Shown in pieces: positions 23,104 to 31,681 of a stretch of 64,000 nt of DNA (position 1 is its first letter; each line of letters begins with the position of its first letter). The stretch is from Paraconexibacter antarcticus. Lineage in GTDB: Bacteria > Actinomycetota > Thermoleophilia > Solirubrobacterales > Solirubrobacteraceae. Position numbers and translations under genes: made by a program. Location of the stretch: the NCBI RefSeq assembly GCF_024220175.1, contig NZ_CP098502.1:682001-746000 (forward strand). Direction: 5' to 3'. Under the pieces are notes generated by a model. It saw only the letters and a list, made by a program, of their open reading frames with translations. It was not told the origin of the DNA and ran no database searches.

Positions 23104-24843
23104 GTGGCCACGACCCCGCCGCGCCGCCGGCGCACCCCACCGCCTCCGCCGCGCCGGACCCGCCCGATCCCCCGCGGCCCCCGGCCCCACCGCCGGCGCC
23201 GCCGCCTCGCGGTGCTCACGGCGGTCCCGCTGCTCGTCGTCCTCGGCCTGCTCGCGGTGCGGATCGTCTACAGCGGGCGGGCGCTCCCGGGCACCACGCT
23301 CGCGGGGGTCAGCGTCGAGGGGGACAGCCGCAGCTCGCTCGAGAGCCGCATGCAGCGGCTGGCGACCGCCGCGGTGACGGTCACCGGCGCCGGGCAGCGC
23401 CTGAAGGTCACCCCGCAGGCCGCCGGCTATCGCCACGACGTGCCGGCGACCGTCGACAAGGTGCTCGACGTCGGCCGCACCGGCCCGGTCCTCGGGTTCG
23501 TCGACACCGCGAAGGGCCTCGTCGGGTCCCACGACGTGACGCCCGTCGACCACATCGACCCGCGCGCGATGGCCGGGACGACGAAGGGCGTCGCGCACGT
23601 CATCGACCGCGTGAGCTACCCGGGCGGGATCACCGTCGACCCCGCGACGCTGGACGTCGCCGTCCGCGCGCCGCGCGCGGGCCGCGTCGTCGACCGCCCG
23701 CGCCTGGCGCGGCTGCTCGCGACGGCGCTGCGGCAGGGACGGCGCGTGGTCCGCGCGCCGTACCGGACGTCCGCGGTCCCGGCGCGCGGCGCGATCCGCG
23801 CGGTGGCGGACGCGGCGACCGCGGACCTCGCCGCGCCCCTGCGCCTCACCGGCGCCGGCCGCGAGGTCGTCGTGCGTCCGCGGCAGCTCGCACCGCTCCT
23901 GCGCCTGCGGGCGTCCGCGGACGACCCCACGCAGGTCCGGCTCGGCAGCGACGAGACCGCGCTCGGCGCCCTCGTCGCGCGTGTGGCGGCGCAGCGCGAC
24001 CAGAAGGCACGCGAGCCGCGGATCGCCGCGCCCGCCCGCGCCGCGATCGTCGACGGCAAGGGCAGGGTGACGTGGCGGCCGCGCGGGGCGCGCATCCGCG
24101 TCGTGCGGGACGGCCGCGTCGGCATCACCGTGGACCGGGGCGCGGCGCTCACGGCGATCGCCGACGCGATCCGCACCGGCCGCCACCAGGTCCGCCTCCC
24201 GGTCACCCGCGACACGCCGAAGGTCACCCCGCTGCAGGCGCGGCGGATCGACTCGCTCATCGGGACGTTCACGACCCGCTACGTCGCGGGCCAGCCGCGC
24301 GTGACGAACATCCGCACGATGGCCCGCACCGTCGACGGGACGATCGTCCCGCCCGGCGGCCAGTTCGACCTCAACGCGATCGTCGGCCCCCGCACGAAGG
24401 CCGGCGGCTACGTCAAGGCGCCGTTCATCGCCGACGGCAAGATCGTCCCGTCGATCGGCGGCGGCGTCTCCCAGGTCTCCACGACGATCTACAACGCCGC
24501 CTACTTCGCCGGCCTGCGCCTCGACACCCACCAGCCGCACAGCTTCTACATCGACCGCTACCCGCCCGGCCGGGAGGCGACGCTCGACTACCCGAGCATC
24601 GACATGAAGTGGACGAACGACACGAACGCCCCCGTCCTCGTGCGCACCTCCACCGACGCGACCTCGATCACCGTGAGCCTCTACGGCCACAACGGCGGCC
24701 GCCGCGTGACCGCCGAGCCCGGCCCCCGCCGCCACGTCGCCGGCAGGGACTTCCGCATCCGGGTGGTGCGGACGATCCGGCGGCCAAGCGGCCAGGTCCA
24801 GCAGGACAGCTTCACGACGACGTACGACAAGAGCCCGGAGTAG
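23104..24843 (+). CDS. VanW-family protein with YoaR-like peptidoglycan-binding repeats
   Basis: A 579-residue membrane-anchored protein. A Pro/Arg-rich cytoplasmic N-terminus (about 35 residues) is followed by one transmembrane helix (LAVLTAVPLLVVLGLLAVRIVY). Two YoaR/PG_binding_4-like domains follow (GVSVEG...; second centred on RAPRAGRVVDRPRL). The C-terminal VanW domain, about residues 405-560, has TRYVAGQPRVTNI, FDLNAIVGPR, GGGVSQVSTTIYNAA and DRYPPGREATLDYP. VanW proteins are linked to the cell wall and vancomycin-resistance clusters, but their activity is unresolved. GTG start. Confidence 0.88.
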   Translation: MATTPPRRRRTPPPPPRRTRPIPRGPRPHRRRRRLAVLTAVPLLVVLGLLAVRIVYSGRALPGTTLAGVSVEGDSRSSLESRMQRLATAAVTVTGAGQRLKVTPQAAGYRHDVPATVDKVLDVGRTGPVLGFVDTAKGLVGSHDVTPVDHIDPRAMAGTTKGVAHVIDRVSYPGGITVDPATLDVAVRAPRAGRVVDRPRLARLLATALRQGRRVVRAPYRTSAVPARGAIRAVADAATADLAAPLRLTGAGREVVVRPRQLAPLLRLRASADDPTQVRLGSDETALGALVARVAAQRDQKAREPRIAAPARAAIVDGKGRVTWRPRGARIRVVRDGRVGITVDRGAALTAIADAIRTGRHQVRLPVTRDTPKVTPLQARRIDSLIGTFTTRYVAGQPRVTNIRTMARTVDGTIVPPGGQFDLNAIVGPRTKAGGYVKAPFIADGKIVPSIGGGVSQVSTTIYNAAYFAGLRLDTHQPHSFYIDRYPPGREATLDYPSIDMKWTNDTNAPVLVRTSTDATSITVSLYGHNGGRRVTAEPGPRRHVAGRDFRIRVVRTIRRPSGQVQQDSFTTTYDKSPE

Positions 24844-24916
24844 GGCCGAAGCCGGCCCGCCGCCCCGCCCGCCCGCACCAGCCGGCCCCGCCGCAGCCGG
24901 CCCCGCCCCAGGCACA

Positions 24917-24959
24917 GCGTGCGGTCTCGTCGGGGGATATGACCCACGAGGCCGCACGC
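24917..24959 (+). repeat. 43-bp palindromic intergenic repeat, family A, copy 2
   Basis: GCGTGCGG and CCGCACGC bound an interior in which CTCGT..GGG pairs with CCC..ACGAG around GGATATGA, giving a long stem with two mismatches. Located just after the VanW-family gene. Confidence 0.75.
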
Positions 24960-25013
24960 CGCCCGGGAGACCCGCCGCAGCCGGCCCGCCGCAGCCGGCC
25001 CCGCCCAGGCGCA

Positions 25014-25056
25014 GCGTGCGGTCTCGTGGGGGGATATGTCCCACAAGGCCGCACGC
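25014..25056 (+). repeat. 43-bp palindromic intergenic repeat, family A, copy 3
   Basis: Same ends and spacing as copy 2; differs at four interior positions. Lies 30 bp from the stop of the decayed saccharopine dehydrogenase gene on the other strand. Confidence 0.75.
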
Positions 25057-25086
25057 CGCCCGGGCGGCGGCAGCCCGGCTGATGCC

Positions 25087-25628
25087 TCAGCCGGCGCGCC
25101 GCACCCCGGGGTTCGCCGGGTCCTGCTCGTCGACGCCGTGCGGCGCGCCGTACTCCGCAAGCAGGTCGAGGAACGGCTGCGCCGGGAAGGCCTCCGGGCC
25201 GAGCAGGCCGGCCGCCTCCCACGCCCCGGACGCAGCGAACTGCGCATCCCCGAGCGTGACGCCGGGCTTCGCGTAGGGCTCGTCGGGGTGGCGCTCGGAG
25301 AGCGTCATCGCCATGTCGAGGTACGTGACGCCGGCCTCGCGGGCGGCGGCGAAGATCGGCGGGTTCAGCCGCGGGTCGCAGGCGTTGAGGATGACGTCGA
25401 CCCGCTCGGCCCGGCGCGCGCGACGATCGCCGCCGTGCTCGCCGCGTCGCACGCCGTCCCGGTGATGCGCGGGTCCCCGCACCGCCCGGCGGCGACCACC
25501 GCCCGCTCGCCGTCGAGGTCCGCGAGGACGAGGTGGTCGAAGAACGGCCGCCGGCGGGCGATGGCCGCGGCCGCCGCCCCCACGCCCCCGGCCCCGACGA
25601 TGAGGATCCGCGTACCGCCCGAACCTAC
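25087..25628 (-). pseudogene. Saccharopine dehydrogenase-like gene, frameshifted and internally deleted
   Basis: The 5' part (25628 to about 25415) encodes a Rossmann start RILIVGAGGVGAAAA, FDHLVLADLD and DAAS-type sequence. About 25415 the homology continues in another frame: VDVILNACDPRLNPPIF, GVTYLDMAMTLS, KPGVTLGDAQFAASGAWEAAG. At about 25210 it jumps directly to LLGPEAFPAQPFLDLLAEYGAPHGV, which resembles the extreme C-terminus of these enzymes; roughly 200 residues in between are missing. One frameshift plus one large internal deletion make a functional product implausible. No start codon is obvious. Confidence 0.75.
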
Positions 25629-25711
25629 CGGCGGCCGCCGTGCCGGATCGGCCGAGAACCCGCCCAGGCGTGCGCCGCAACGCTTGCGCGATCCATCATC
25701 ATGCAGCGGGC

Positions 25712-25948
25712 GTGACCTCCTCACCGGACCCCCAGCTCGCCCTCACCGTCGACCGCGCCGTCCACCTGACGGTCGTCGAGGAGCGGGGCGCCGACGTCCG
25801 GCAGCTCCGCGTCGGGCCCCTGGGGGAGGGCGACGCCCGGCTGCTCGCCGCGCTCCTCCTCGGCCGCGCCGACGTGCCCGCCGGCGAGGCCGGCCCGTGG
25901 CGCGGCGCGGTCGCCGGCGGTAGCCGCACCGTCGGCCTCGAGGCCTGA
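25712..25948 (+). CDS. Small hypothetical protein
   Basis: A 78-residue acidic protein (GTG start) with no membrane segment: LALTVDRAVHLTVVEERGADVRQL..., ending GGSRTVGLEA. It precedes the metallophosphoesterase by 9 bp in the same orientation, suggesting co-expression. I recognise no family. Codon use (GC-rich third positions) supports real coding; the overlapping opposite frame belongs to no recognisable protein. Confidence 0.55.
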   Translation: MTSSPDPQLALTVDRAVHLTVVEERGADVRQLRVGPLGEGDARLLAALLLGRADVPAGEAGPWRGAVAGGSRTVGLEA

Positions 25949-25957
25949 CACCGCCCG

Positions 25958-26989
25958 ATGCGCACGCTCGTCATCTCCGACCTGCATCTCGGCGTGCGCT
26001 CGGGTCACGACGTCCTGCGGCAGCCCGCCGCGCGCCAGCTCCTCCTACGCGAGCTGCAGGACGTCGACCGCCTCGTCCTCCTCGGCGACACGATCGAGCT
26101 CCTCGAGGGGCGCCCGAAGCCCGCGATGCGCGCGGCGCTCCCGGTGCTGCGGGCGATCGGCGCCGGCCTCGGCCGCGGCAAGGAGGTCGTCGTCGTCCTC
26201 GGCAACCACGATCACGCGCTCGTGCGGCCGTGGCTGCGCAGCCAGCGGGCCGGCGGCCGCCGCCTCGGCTACGCGTCCCGGGTGCCGCTGACGTCCTCGT
26301 CCGCCCTGCGCGCCGTCGCCGCGGCGCTGAAGCCCGCCCGCGTCCAGGTCCGGTACCCCGGCGTCTGGCTCGCCGACGGCGTCTGGGCGACGCACGGCCA
26401 CTACCTCGACCGCCACCTCATGCCCGCCTCCAGCACCGGCCTGCTCCTCGGGCGCGTGCCCGACGGCCGCGCGACCGCGGAGGACTACGAGCACGCCGCC
26501 GGCCCGAGCGCCGCCGCCGTCCAGGGCCTCGTCGCCGCCTCGCTCCCCGGCGTCATCGGCGAGCCGCTCGACCGCGCTGCCGGCCTCGCCCGCCGCGCGT
26601 CGACGATCGCGCTGCCGCTCGCCGCCCGGATGTTCGGGGCGGGGACGCTCGCACCGCTCAGCGCCGGCGCCCTCGGCCACCAGTTCCGCCGCTCCGGCAT
26701 GCCCGCGATGGGGGAGGTCGTCAAGCGCATCGGCGTGAAGGCCGACCACGTCATCTTCGGCCACCTGCACCGCGCCGGCCCGCGCTTCGGCGACCACGTC
26801 CCGGAGTGGTCCCCGGTCGGCGACGTGCACCTGACGAACTCCGGCTGCTGGGTGTACGAGCCGCTCCTGCTCGCCGGCTCCAACCCGCCGCACCCGTACT
26901 GGCCGGGCGGCGCCGTCGTCGTCGAGGACGGCGAGGCGCCGCGCGCCGTCGGACTCCTCGACGAGCTCGACCCCGACCTCGTGCGCTGA
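25958..26989 (+). CDS. Calcineurin-like metallophosphoesterase
   Basis: A 343-residue phosphohydrolase with the complete metal-binding set: ISDLHLG (Asp8/His10), LLGDTIE, VLGNHDHA, WATHGHYLD and FGHLHRAG. The layout resembles the LpxH/YfcE branch, but actinobacteria lack lipid A, so the substrate is probably another phosphoester. No signal peptide. An extended helical insertion lies between the GNHD and C-terminal His motifs. It follows the small 78-residue gene closely and precedes the renalase-like gene by 38 bp. Confidence 0.88.
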   Translation: MRTLVISDLHLGVRSGHDVLRQPAARQLLLRELQDVDRLVLLGDTIELLEGRPKPAMRAALPVLRAIGAGLGRGKEVVVVLGNHDHALVRPWLRSQRAGGRRLGYASRVPLTSSSALRAVAAALKPARVQVRYPGVWLADGVWATHGHYLDRHLMPASSTGLLLGRVPDGRATAEDYEHAAGPSAAAVQGLVAASLPGVIGEPLDRAAGLARRASTIALPLAARMFGAGTLAPLSAGALGHQFRRSGMPAMGEVVKRIGVKADHVIFGHLHRAGPRFGDHVPEWSPVGDVHLTNSGCWVYEPLLLAGSNPPHPYWPGGAVVVEDGEAPRAVGLLDELDPDLVR

Positions 26990-27027
26990 CGGCGGTCCGC
27001 GGCGCCCGCGCGCCCGTACCCCTTCCG

Positions 27028-27975
27028 ATGCCCGAGTTCGAAACCGCCGCGATCATCGGCGCCGGCGTGGCCGGCCTCGCCTGCGCCCAGGACCTCCGCG
27101 CCGCCGGGGTCGACGTCGTCGTCTACGAAAAGTCGCGCGGCCCGGGCGGCCGCACCGCGACCCGGCGCGAGGGGTCGCTGCGCTTCGACCACGGCGCGCA
27201 GCACCTCGATCCCGGTGCGCTCGACGGCACCCGCGCCGCCGCGACCGTCGCCGCCTGGCGCCCGCGCCGGACCGGCGACCTGCGCGCCACCGCCCCGCTC
27301 GGCGACGTGCCCGTCCCGACGATGAGCGCCGCCGCCCGCGCCCTCGCCGACGGGGTGACCGTCACGGCCCGCACGCTCGTGCAGCCGCTGCGCGCGCTCG
27401 CGGACGGCGGCGCGCTCCTCGCCACCGCCGACGGCCCGCTGCCGCCCGCCGACCGCGTCGTCGTCGCGGTCCCGGCCCCGCAGGCCGCCGTCCTCCTGCA
27501 GCACATCTCCCCGCCGCTCGCGGCCGCCGCGTTCGCCGTCCCCTACGACCCGTGCTGGACGGCGATGGTCGCCTGGGACCGCGCGCTGAACCTCCCGGTC
27601 GACGTGCACGACGCGCCCGGCGACGACCTCGTGTGGGCCGCCGCGCAGGCGCCCCGGCCCGGTCGCGAGCCGGGCGAGCGCTGGGTCCTGCAGGCGTCGG
27701 CGGCGTGGAGCGCCGAGCACCTCGAGGACGCGCCCGAGTCCGCCGCCCTCGCCCTCCTGGATCGCTTCGCCGGCACCGTCGCCGCGGCGGTCGACCTGCC
27801 GCAGCCCGCCCTCCTGACCGCGCACCGCTGGCGCTACGCCGAGCCGTCCGCGCCCCTCCCGGAGCGCTGTCTCACCGCCGGCCCGCTCGCGGTCGCGGGC
27901 GACTGGCTCGGCGGCGGTCGCGTCGCCGGGGCGATCGCGTCGGGTCGCGCCGCCGCGGCCGCGCTGCTCAGTTGA
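27028..27975 (+). CDS. Renalase-like FAD-dependent oxidoreductase
   Basis: A 315-residue flavoprotein. The dinucleotide-binding motif IIGAGVAGLACA is at residues 9-20, followed by VYEKSRGPGGRTATRR (the amine-oxidase/renalase RxGGR-type motif) and FDHGAQH. The C-terminal FAD contact is GDWLGGGRVAGAIASG. Bacterial renalases oxidise isomeric dihydro-NAD(P) side products; that role is possible but not proven here. ATG 27028 gives the standard N-terminus. Its 3' end overlaps the convergent YqgE gene by 8 bp. Confidence 0.88.
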   Translation: MPEFETAAIIGAGVAGLACAQDLRAAGVDVVVYEKSRGPGGRTATRREGSLRFDHGAQHLDPGALDGTRAAATVAAWRPRRTGDLRATAPLGDVPVPTMSAAARALADGVTVTARTLVQPLRALADGGALLATADGPLPPADRVVVAVPAPQAAVLLQHISPPLAAAAFAVPYDPCWTAMVAWDRALNLPVDVHDAPGDDLVWAAAQAPRPGREPGERWVLQASAAWSAEHLEDAPESAALALLDRFAGTVAAAVDLPQPALLTAHRWRYAEPSAPLPERCLTAGPLAVAGDWLGGGRVAGAIASGRAAAAALLS

Positions 27976-28513
27976 CCGACGGGTCCTCGGGGACCCGGGC
28001 GAGCTGCGCGTAGGCGCCCCCCTTGCGCTGGAGCGCGGCGGCCCACAGGTCGTCCGTGTCGACGACGAAGACGTCCTCCGGCTCGGCGTCGGCGAGGATC
28101 CAGGCACCCTCCTCGAGCTCGGAGTCGAGCTGGCCGGGCGCCCAGCCCGAGTGCCCGGCGAAGACCCGCGCGCGGCGCGTCGCCGCCGCGATCGCGACCA
28201 TGTCCGCCTCGGCCGGGAGGAAGCCGATGTCGTCGAGGACGAGCGCCGCCGCCATGGTGGCGTCCTCGAACTCGGCGAGGACCATCACCGCGTCGGTCTG
28301 GACGGGGCCGCCGACGTAGACCGGGTCGCCGATCTCGACGACGCCCCTGAGCTCGTCGACCGAGTCGGCCACCGCCGAGTCCGTCGGCCGGTTGAGGATC
28401 AGGCCGAGCGTGCCCTCGGTCGAGTGCTCCGCCACGAGGACCACGGTCCTGACGAAGTTCGGGTCCACCAGGGCGGGGGACGCGATCAGCAGCTTGCCCT
28501 TCAACGGCGTCAT
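27968..28513 (-). CDS. YqgE/AlgH-family protein
   Basis: A 181-residue UPF0301 protein. Start MTPLKGKLLIASPAL, then FVRTVVLVAEHSTEGTLGLILNRP and VYVGGPVQ, and the late VFAGHSGWAPGQLDSE block are all diagnostic. Function in the family is unsettled (AlgH was linked to alginate regulation). ATG at 28513 was chosen because it directly precedes the conserved start. The gene overlaps the convergent renalase-like gene by 8 bp, an unusual tail-to-tail overlap. Confidence 0.92.
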   Translation of the reverse strand: MTPLKGKLLIASPALVDPNFVRTVVLVAEHSTEGTLGLILNRPTDSAVADSVDELRGVVEIGDPVYVGGPVQTDAVMVLAEFEDATMAAALVLDDIGFLPAEADMVAIAAATRRARVFAGHSGWAPGQLDSELEEGAWILADAEPEDVFVVDTDDLWAAALQRKGGAYAQLARVPEDPSVN

Positions 28514-28556
28514 CGCACCGCATTGTCGCGGACCGCGCCGCGCCGCGGGGTCCGGT

Positions 28557-30254
28557 TCACCCGGAGAGACCGCCGAGCAGCCCGCCGAGCGACCGCGGGT
28601 TCGCGCCGTGCTCACGCTGGAAGCGCCTTGCGTCGGCGTCGTCGGCGAGCGCGAGGACGAGCTCCTCGCGCGAGGAGCCGTAGTGGCACGCCTCGTTGTC
28701 GAGGACCTCGAGCGCCTTGTCCTGGAGGAAGCCCGTCACGCCGCCGGTCGACGGCAGGCTCCGCTTCTGGCACGGGTCGGCGATCGTCACGGCCGGCGGC
28801 TGCAGGTGGTGCCATTCGGCGACCTGCCAGGCGAGCACGGCGCAGCCGACGACGGTCGCGCCGACGGCCCAGCCGGGCGCGCGCGGGCGGGCCCGCACGA
28901 GCAGGCCCGCGCCGGCGAGCGCGAGCAGCCCGGTGAGCGCGAACGCGGCGAAGAACGACTGGCCGACGGCCTCGACGAGCGTCTCGTCGGCCCGCACGGA
29001 CAGCCGGTCGTAATCGGCGAGCTCGGCGCCCTTCAGCGCCGCGCGGTTGTCGGCGATCGTCTGGCGCAGCACGCGCCGCGGCGACTCGGTGTCGACGCTC
29101 GCGAGCAGGGCGGGGGCGAGCTGGAGCTTGCGCGCCGGGTCGATCTTCGCGTCGAGGACGAGCGCGACGCCGCGCTCCCGCGCCTTGAACGTCGCGTCGT
29201 CCAGGCGCGCGCTCGTGATCGGCGCGATGACGGCGAGCGCGACCGCGATGCCGATGTGCCGGATCGCGAGCAGGCGGGCCGCGTCGCGCGCGTCGCGCTC
29301 GGGCAGCAGCTCGCCGCCGAGCGCGGGCAGCGCGAGGCCCATCCCGAAGCCGGCGAGGGCCTGGGGGGCCAGCGTCCACCACAGGCGCGCGTCCGGGAGG
29401 TAGGCGAGGGCGATCGTGCCGAAGCCGACGAGGACGCAGCCGCCGGCGGCCCGCCAGCGGGCGTCGCCCAGGCGCGTCCCGGACCAGCCCGCGAGCAGCG
29501 CGAAGGCGGGGACGACGGTCACCGTCCCGGCCGCCGCGAGCGGCCGCACCGCCCACCCGGCGACGAGCAGCAGGACGAGGAGGAAGAGGACGGCGCTGAG
29601 GGCCGCCGACACGAAGCCGAGCGCCGTCGCCGCGCGCCAGTCGAACGGCTCGGCCGGCGGCGTCGTGGCGACCGGGTCCGGCGGGGCCGTCGCCGGCCCG
29701 GGGAGCCGCACGCAGACGAGCGCGGCGGCCGCCGCGACGGGCACCTGCGCGATGAAGATCGCCGGCCACGAGAACGCCTGCGTCAGCGCGCCGCCGAGCG
29801 CCGGGCCGAGCGCGGCGGAGAGGACGGCGGCGCCGAGCCACAGCGTCCGCGCCTGCGGGGCGTGGGCCGGCGCCCCGGCGACCCCGGTCTCGTCGTGGCC
29901 GTCGGCGAGCAGGCTGAAGGTCGCCACGAGCGCCGCGGCGCCGCCGATCGCCTGCACCGCCCGCGCGACGAGCAGGACGGCGAGCGAGTCCGCTCCCGCA
30001 CAGGCGATGCACGCGACGGCGAAGGTGACGAAGCCCGCGGCACCGACCGCGGGCGCGCCGTGACGCCGCGTCGCCCGCTCGATCGGGATGAGCGCGAGCG
30101 CGAGCGCGACGGTGTAGACGCCGATGACCGACGCGACACCCTCGACGGTCGTGTGCAGGTCGACGAGCAGCTGCGGCAGCGCGAGGGTGACGACCGACGC
30201 GTCGGCGAGCGCGAGGCCGGCGGCCACGGCGAGCAGGACAGAGCGGGGACGCAC
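28557..30254 (-). CDS. MFS transporter with C-terminal soluble extension
   Basis: A 565-residue major facilitator protein of the drug/H+ antiporter type. The N-terminal half has LADASVVTLALPQLLVDL (the DHA2-like first helix) and FLSLLADGHDE-like sequence after helix 5. A periplasmic insertion of about 90 residues (DDATFKARERG...DETLVEAV) sits before the last pair of helices. After the last helix a soluble tail of about 90 residues follows: DPCQKRSLPSTGGVTGFLQ, ALEVLDNEACHYGSSREELVLALAD, then NPRSLGGLLGGLSG. Such Cys-containing tails are unusual for MFS exporters. Substrate unknown. GTG start. Confidence 0.85.
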   Translation of the reverse strand: MRPRSVLLAVAAGLALADASVVTLALPQLLVDLHTTVEGVASVIGVYTVALALALIPIERATRRHGAPAVGAAGFVTFAVACIACAGADSLAVLLVARAVQAIGGAAALVATFSLLADGHDETGVAGAPAHAPQARTLWLGAAVLSAALGPALGGALTQAFSWPAIFIAQVPVAAAAALVCVRLPGPATAPPDPVATTPPAEPFDWRAATALGFVSAALSAVLFLLVLLLVAGWAVRPLAAAGTVTVVPAFALLAGWSGTRLGDARWRAAGGCVLVGFGTIALAYLPDARLWWTLAPQALAGFGMGLALPALGGELLPERDARDAARLLAIRHIGIAVALAVIAPITSARLDDATFKARERGVALVLDAKIDPARKLQLAPALLASVDTESPRRVLRQTIADNRAALKGAELADYDRLSVRADETLVEAVGQSFFAAFALTGLLALAGAGLLVRARPRAPGWAVGATVVGCAVLAWQVAEWHHLQPPAVTIADPCQKRSLPSTGGVTGFLQDKALEVLDNEACHYGSSREELVLALADDADARRFQREHGANPRSLGGLLGGLSG

Positions 30255-30311
30255 GTCAGACAGTGTGCCCGCTCGCGGCCCGCGGCCCGCCGGTGCCCGT
30301 CAGAACCCCGG

Positions 30312-31634
30312 TCAGAACCCGGCGGGCGCGGCGCCGGCGAGACGCCACGGCATGGCGCTGTCGCCGGTCAGCGCGAGCGTCCACGTGTCGACGAAGCGCC
30401 GCTCGTCGTCCTTGCTGCCGGCGAGCAGCGCGGTCGTGTCGCGGTCCTCGACGTAGCGCCGCCCGCGCGCCGCGAGCGCGACGGTGAGCTGCGCCGGCTC
30501 GGGCGTCGGCCGCAGCGCCTGCACGTCGATCGATTCGACGGTGACGCCGCGCGCGACAAGGCGCGTGTTCGGGTTCTGCGCGCTGTCGCCCGGGTGCAGG
30601 AGCGCGCGGATCGCCTCCGGCGTCGCGAGCGCCTCGAGCGCCGCGTCCGGGCCGTCGACGGCCTCGAGCCACGCCTCGACGGCACGCGTGACGCAGGCGC
30701 TGATGACGTCCGGTCCGAAGCGCGGGTCGGCGAGCGAGAGGTCGAGCGCGGCCGCGCGCGCGTCCTCCGCGAAGCCGGGGTCGACGAGGTCGGCGGTCGT
30801 GAAGCCCTCCGTCCCGCCCTCGGCCGCCGCGACCTCGAACGTCGCGTCCGCCCCGATGCGCTTCGTGTCCGCCCAAGGCGAGGCGACGATGTCGGCGTCG
30901 AGGTTGTGCAGGCCCTCGGCGTCCTGCTCGATCGACAGGACGATCCAATGGGCGTCGGCGGTGACCCCGCTCCGGGCGAGCGTCCAGTACTCGCGCAGCG
31001 TCGTCGCCGCGGACGTGGCCCCGTCGTGGAAGACCTCGCCGCCACCCTGGGTGACGCACCAGTCGTCCATCGCCGCCTCGAGGCGGACGACGACCCGGTC
31101 CTCGGTGTCGTCCTCGCGGTTGACGAGGCCGACGTACTCGACGCTCGGCCCGCTGCGCACCTCGACGCGGTTGTGCCAGCCCTTCTGCGCGAAGTCGGCG
31201 AGCCGGCGACGCCACTCGACGATGAGGTCGGGGCCGGCGAGGGCGGCGAGCGTCTCGAGGTCGCGCGCGTCCCACGCCGCCTGCACCTTCAGGAAGAGGG
31301 ACTTCGCGTCCTCCTGGATGGCACCCGCCTCGAAGTACGCGTCGTCCTCGGCCGCCTCGGCGCTCGCGAGCGTCACCTGCTGCACGCGCGCCGCCCGCCG
31401 CGCGCGGAGCTTCGCGCGGCCGATCGCGCCGACGATCGCCGCGACGATGACCGCCGCGACGATGAGCAGGACGATGACGAGGATGCCGGTGCCGCCGACC
31501 GCGGCGCCGCCGCCGTAGCCGCCGTGGTAGCCGCCCCCGCCGTGGAACCCGCCGCCGCCCCCGCCCCCGCCGCCGAAGCCCGCGGAGCCGCCGCCGGCCG
31601 CGGCGAGGATGAAGGACGTCACGAGCGCGGGCAC
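30312..31634 (-). CDS. Tim44-like domain protein with Gly-rich N-terminus
   Basis: A 440-residue membrane-tethered protein. A very short hydrophobic start (VTSFILAAAG) is followed by a Gly/His/Tyr-rich tract (about residues 20-45) and one strong transmembrane helix (GILVIVLLIVAAVIVAAIVGA). The cytoplasmic part has a Tim44/MRPL45-like domain (FLKVQAAWDARDLETLAAL, then VEYVGLVNREDDTEDRVVVRLEA, REYWTLARS), repeated in the C-terminal half in degenerate form. Bacterial members are uncharacterised. Two GTG codons (31634 and 31622) are possible starts. Confidence 0.8.
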   Translation of the reverse strand: MPALVTSFILAAAGGGSAGFGGGGGGGGGFHGGGGYHGGYGGGAAVGGTGILVIVLLIVAAVIVAAIVGAIGRAKLRARRAARVQQVTLASAEAAEDDAYFEAGAIQEDAKSLFLKVQAAWDARDLETLAALAGPDLIVEWRRRLADFAQKGWHNRVEVRSGPSVEYVGLVNREDDTEDRVVVRLEAAMDDWCVTQGGGEVFHDGATSAATTLREYWTLARSGVTADAHWIVLSIEQDAEGLHNLDADIVASPWADTKRIGADATFEVAAAEGGTEGFTTADLVDPGFAEDARAAALDLSLADPRFGPDVISACVTRAVEAWLEAVDGPDAALEALATPEAIRALLHPGDSAQNPNTRLVARGVTVESIDVQALRPTPEPAQLTVALAARGRRYVEDRDTTALLAGSKDDERRFVDTWTLALTGDSAMPWRLAGAAPAGF

Positions 31635-31681
31635 GCCGGGTATGCAAGCACCTGGGGCGGAGGGCCGCCCGGCGCAGCGCG

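Larger units (their letters stand above)
24891..25064. repeat. Tandem pair of about 76-bp units carrying family A palindromes
   Basis: Units 24891-24966 and 24989-25064 are nearly identical, including the CCGCAGCCGG lead-in, the palindrome and the GCCCGGG exit. The intervening bases are degenerate CCGGCC/GCAGCC motifs. This looks like a local duplication of the repeat with its flanks. Confidence 0.7.
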
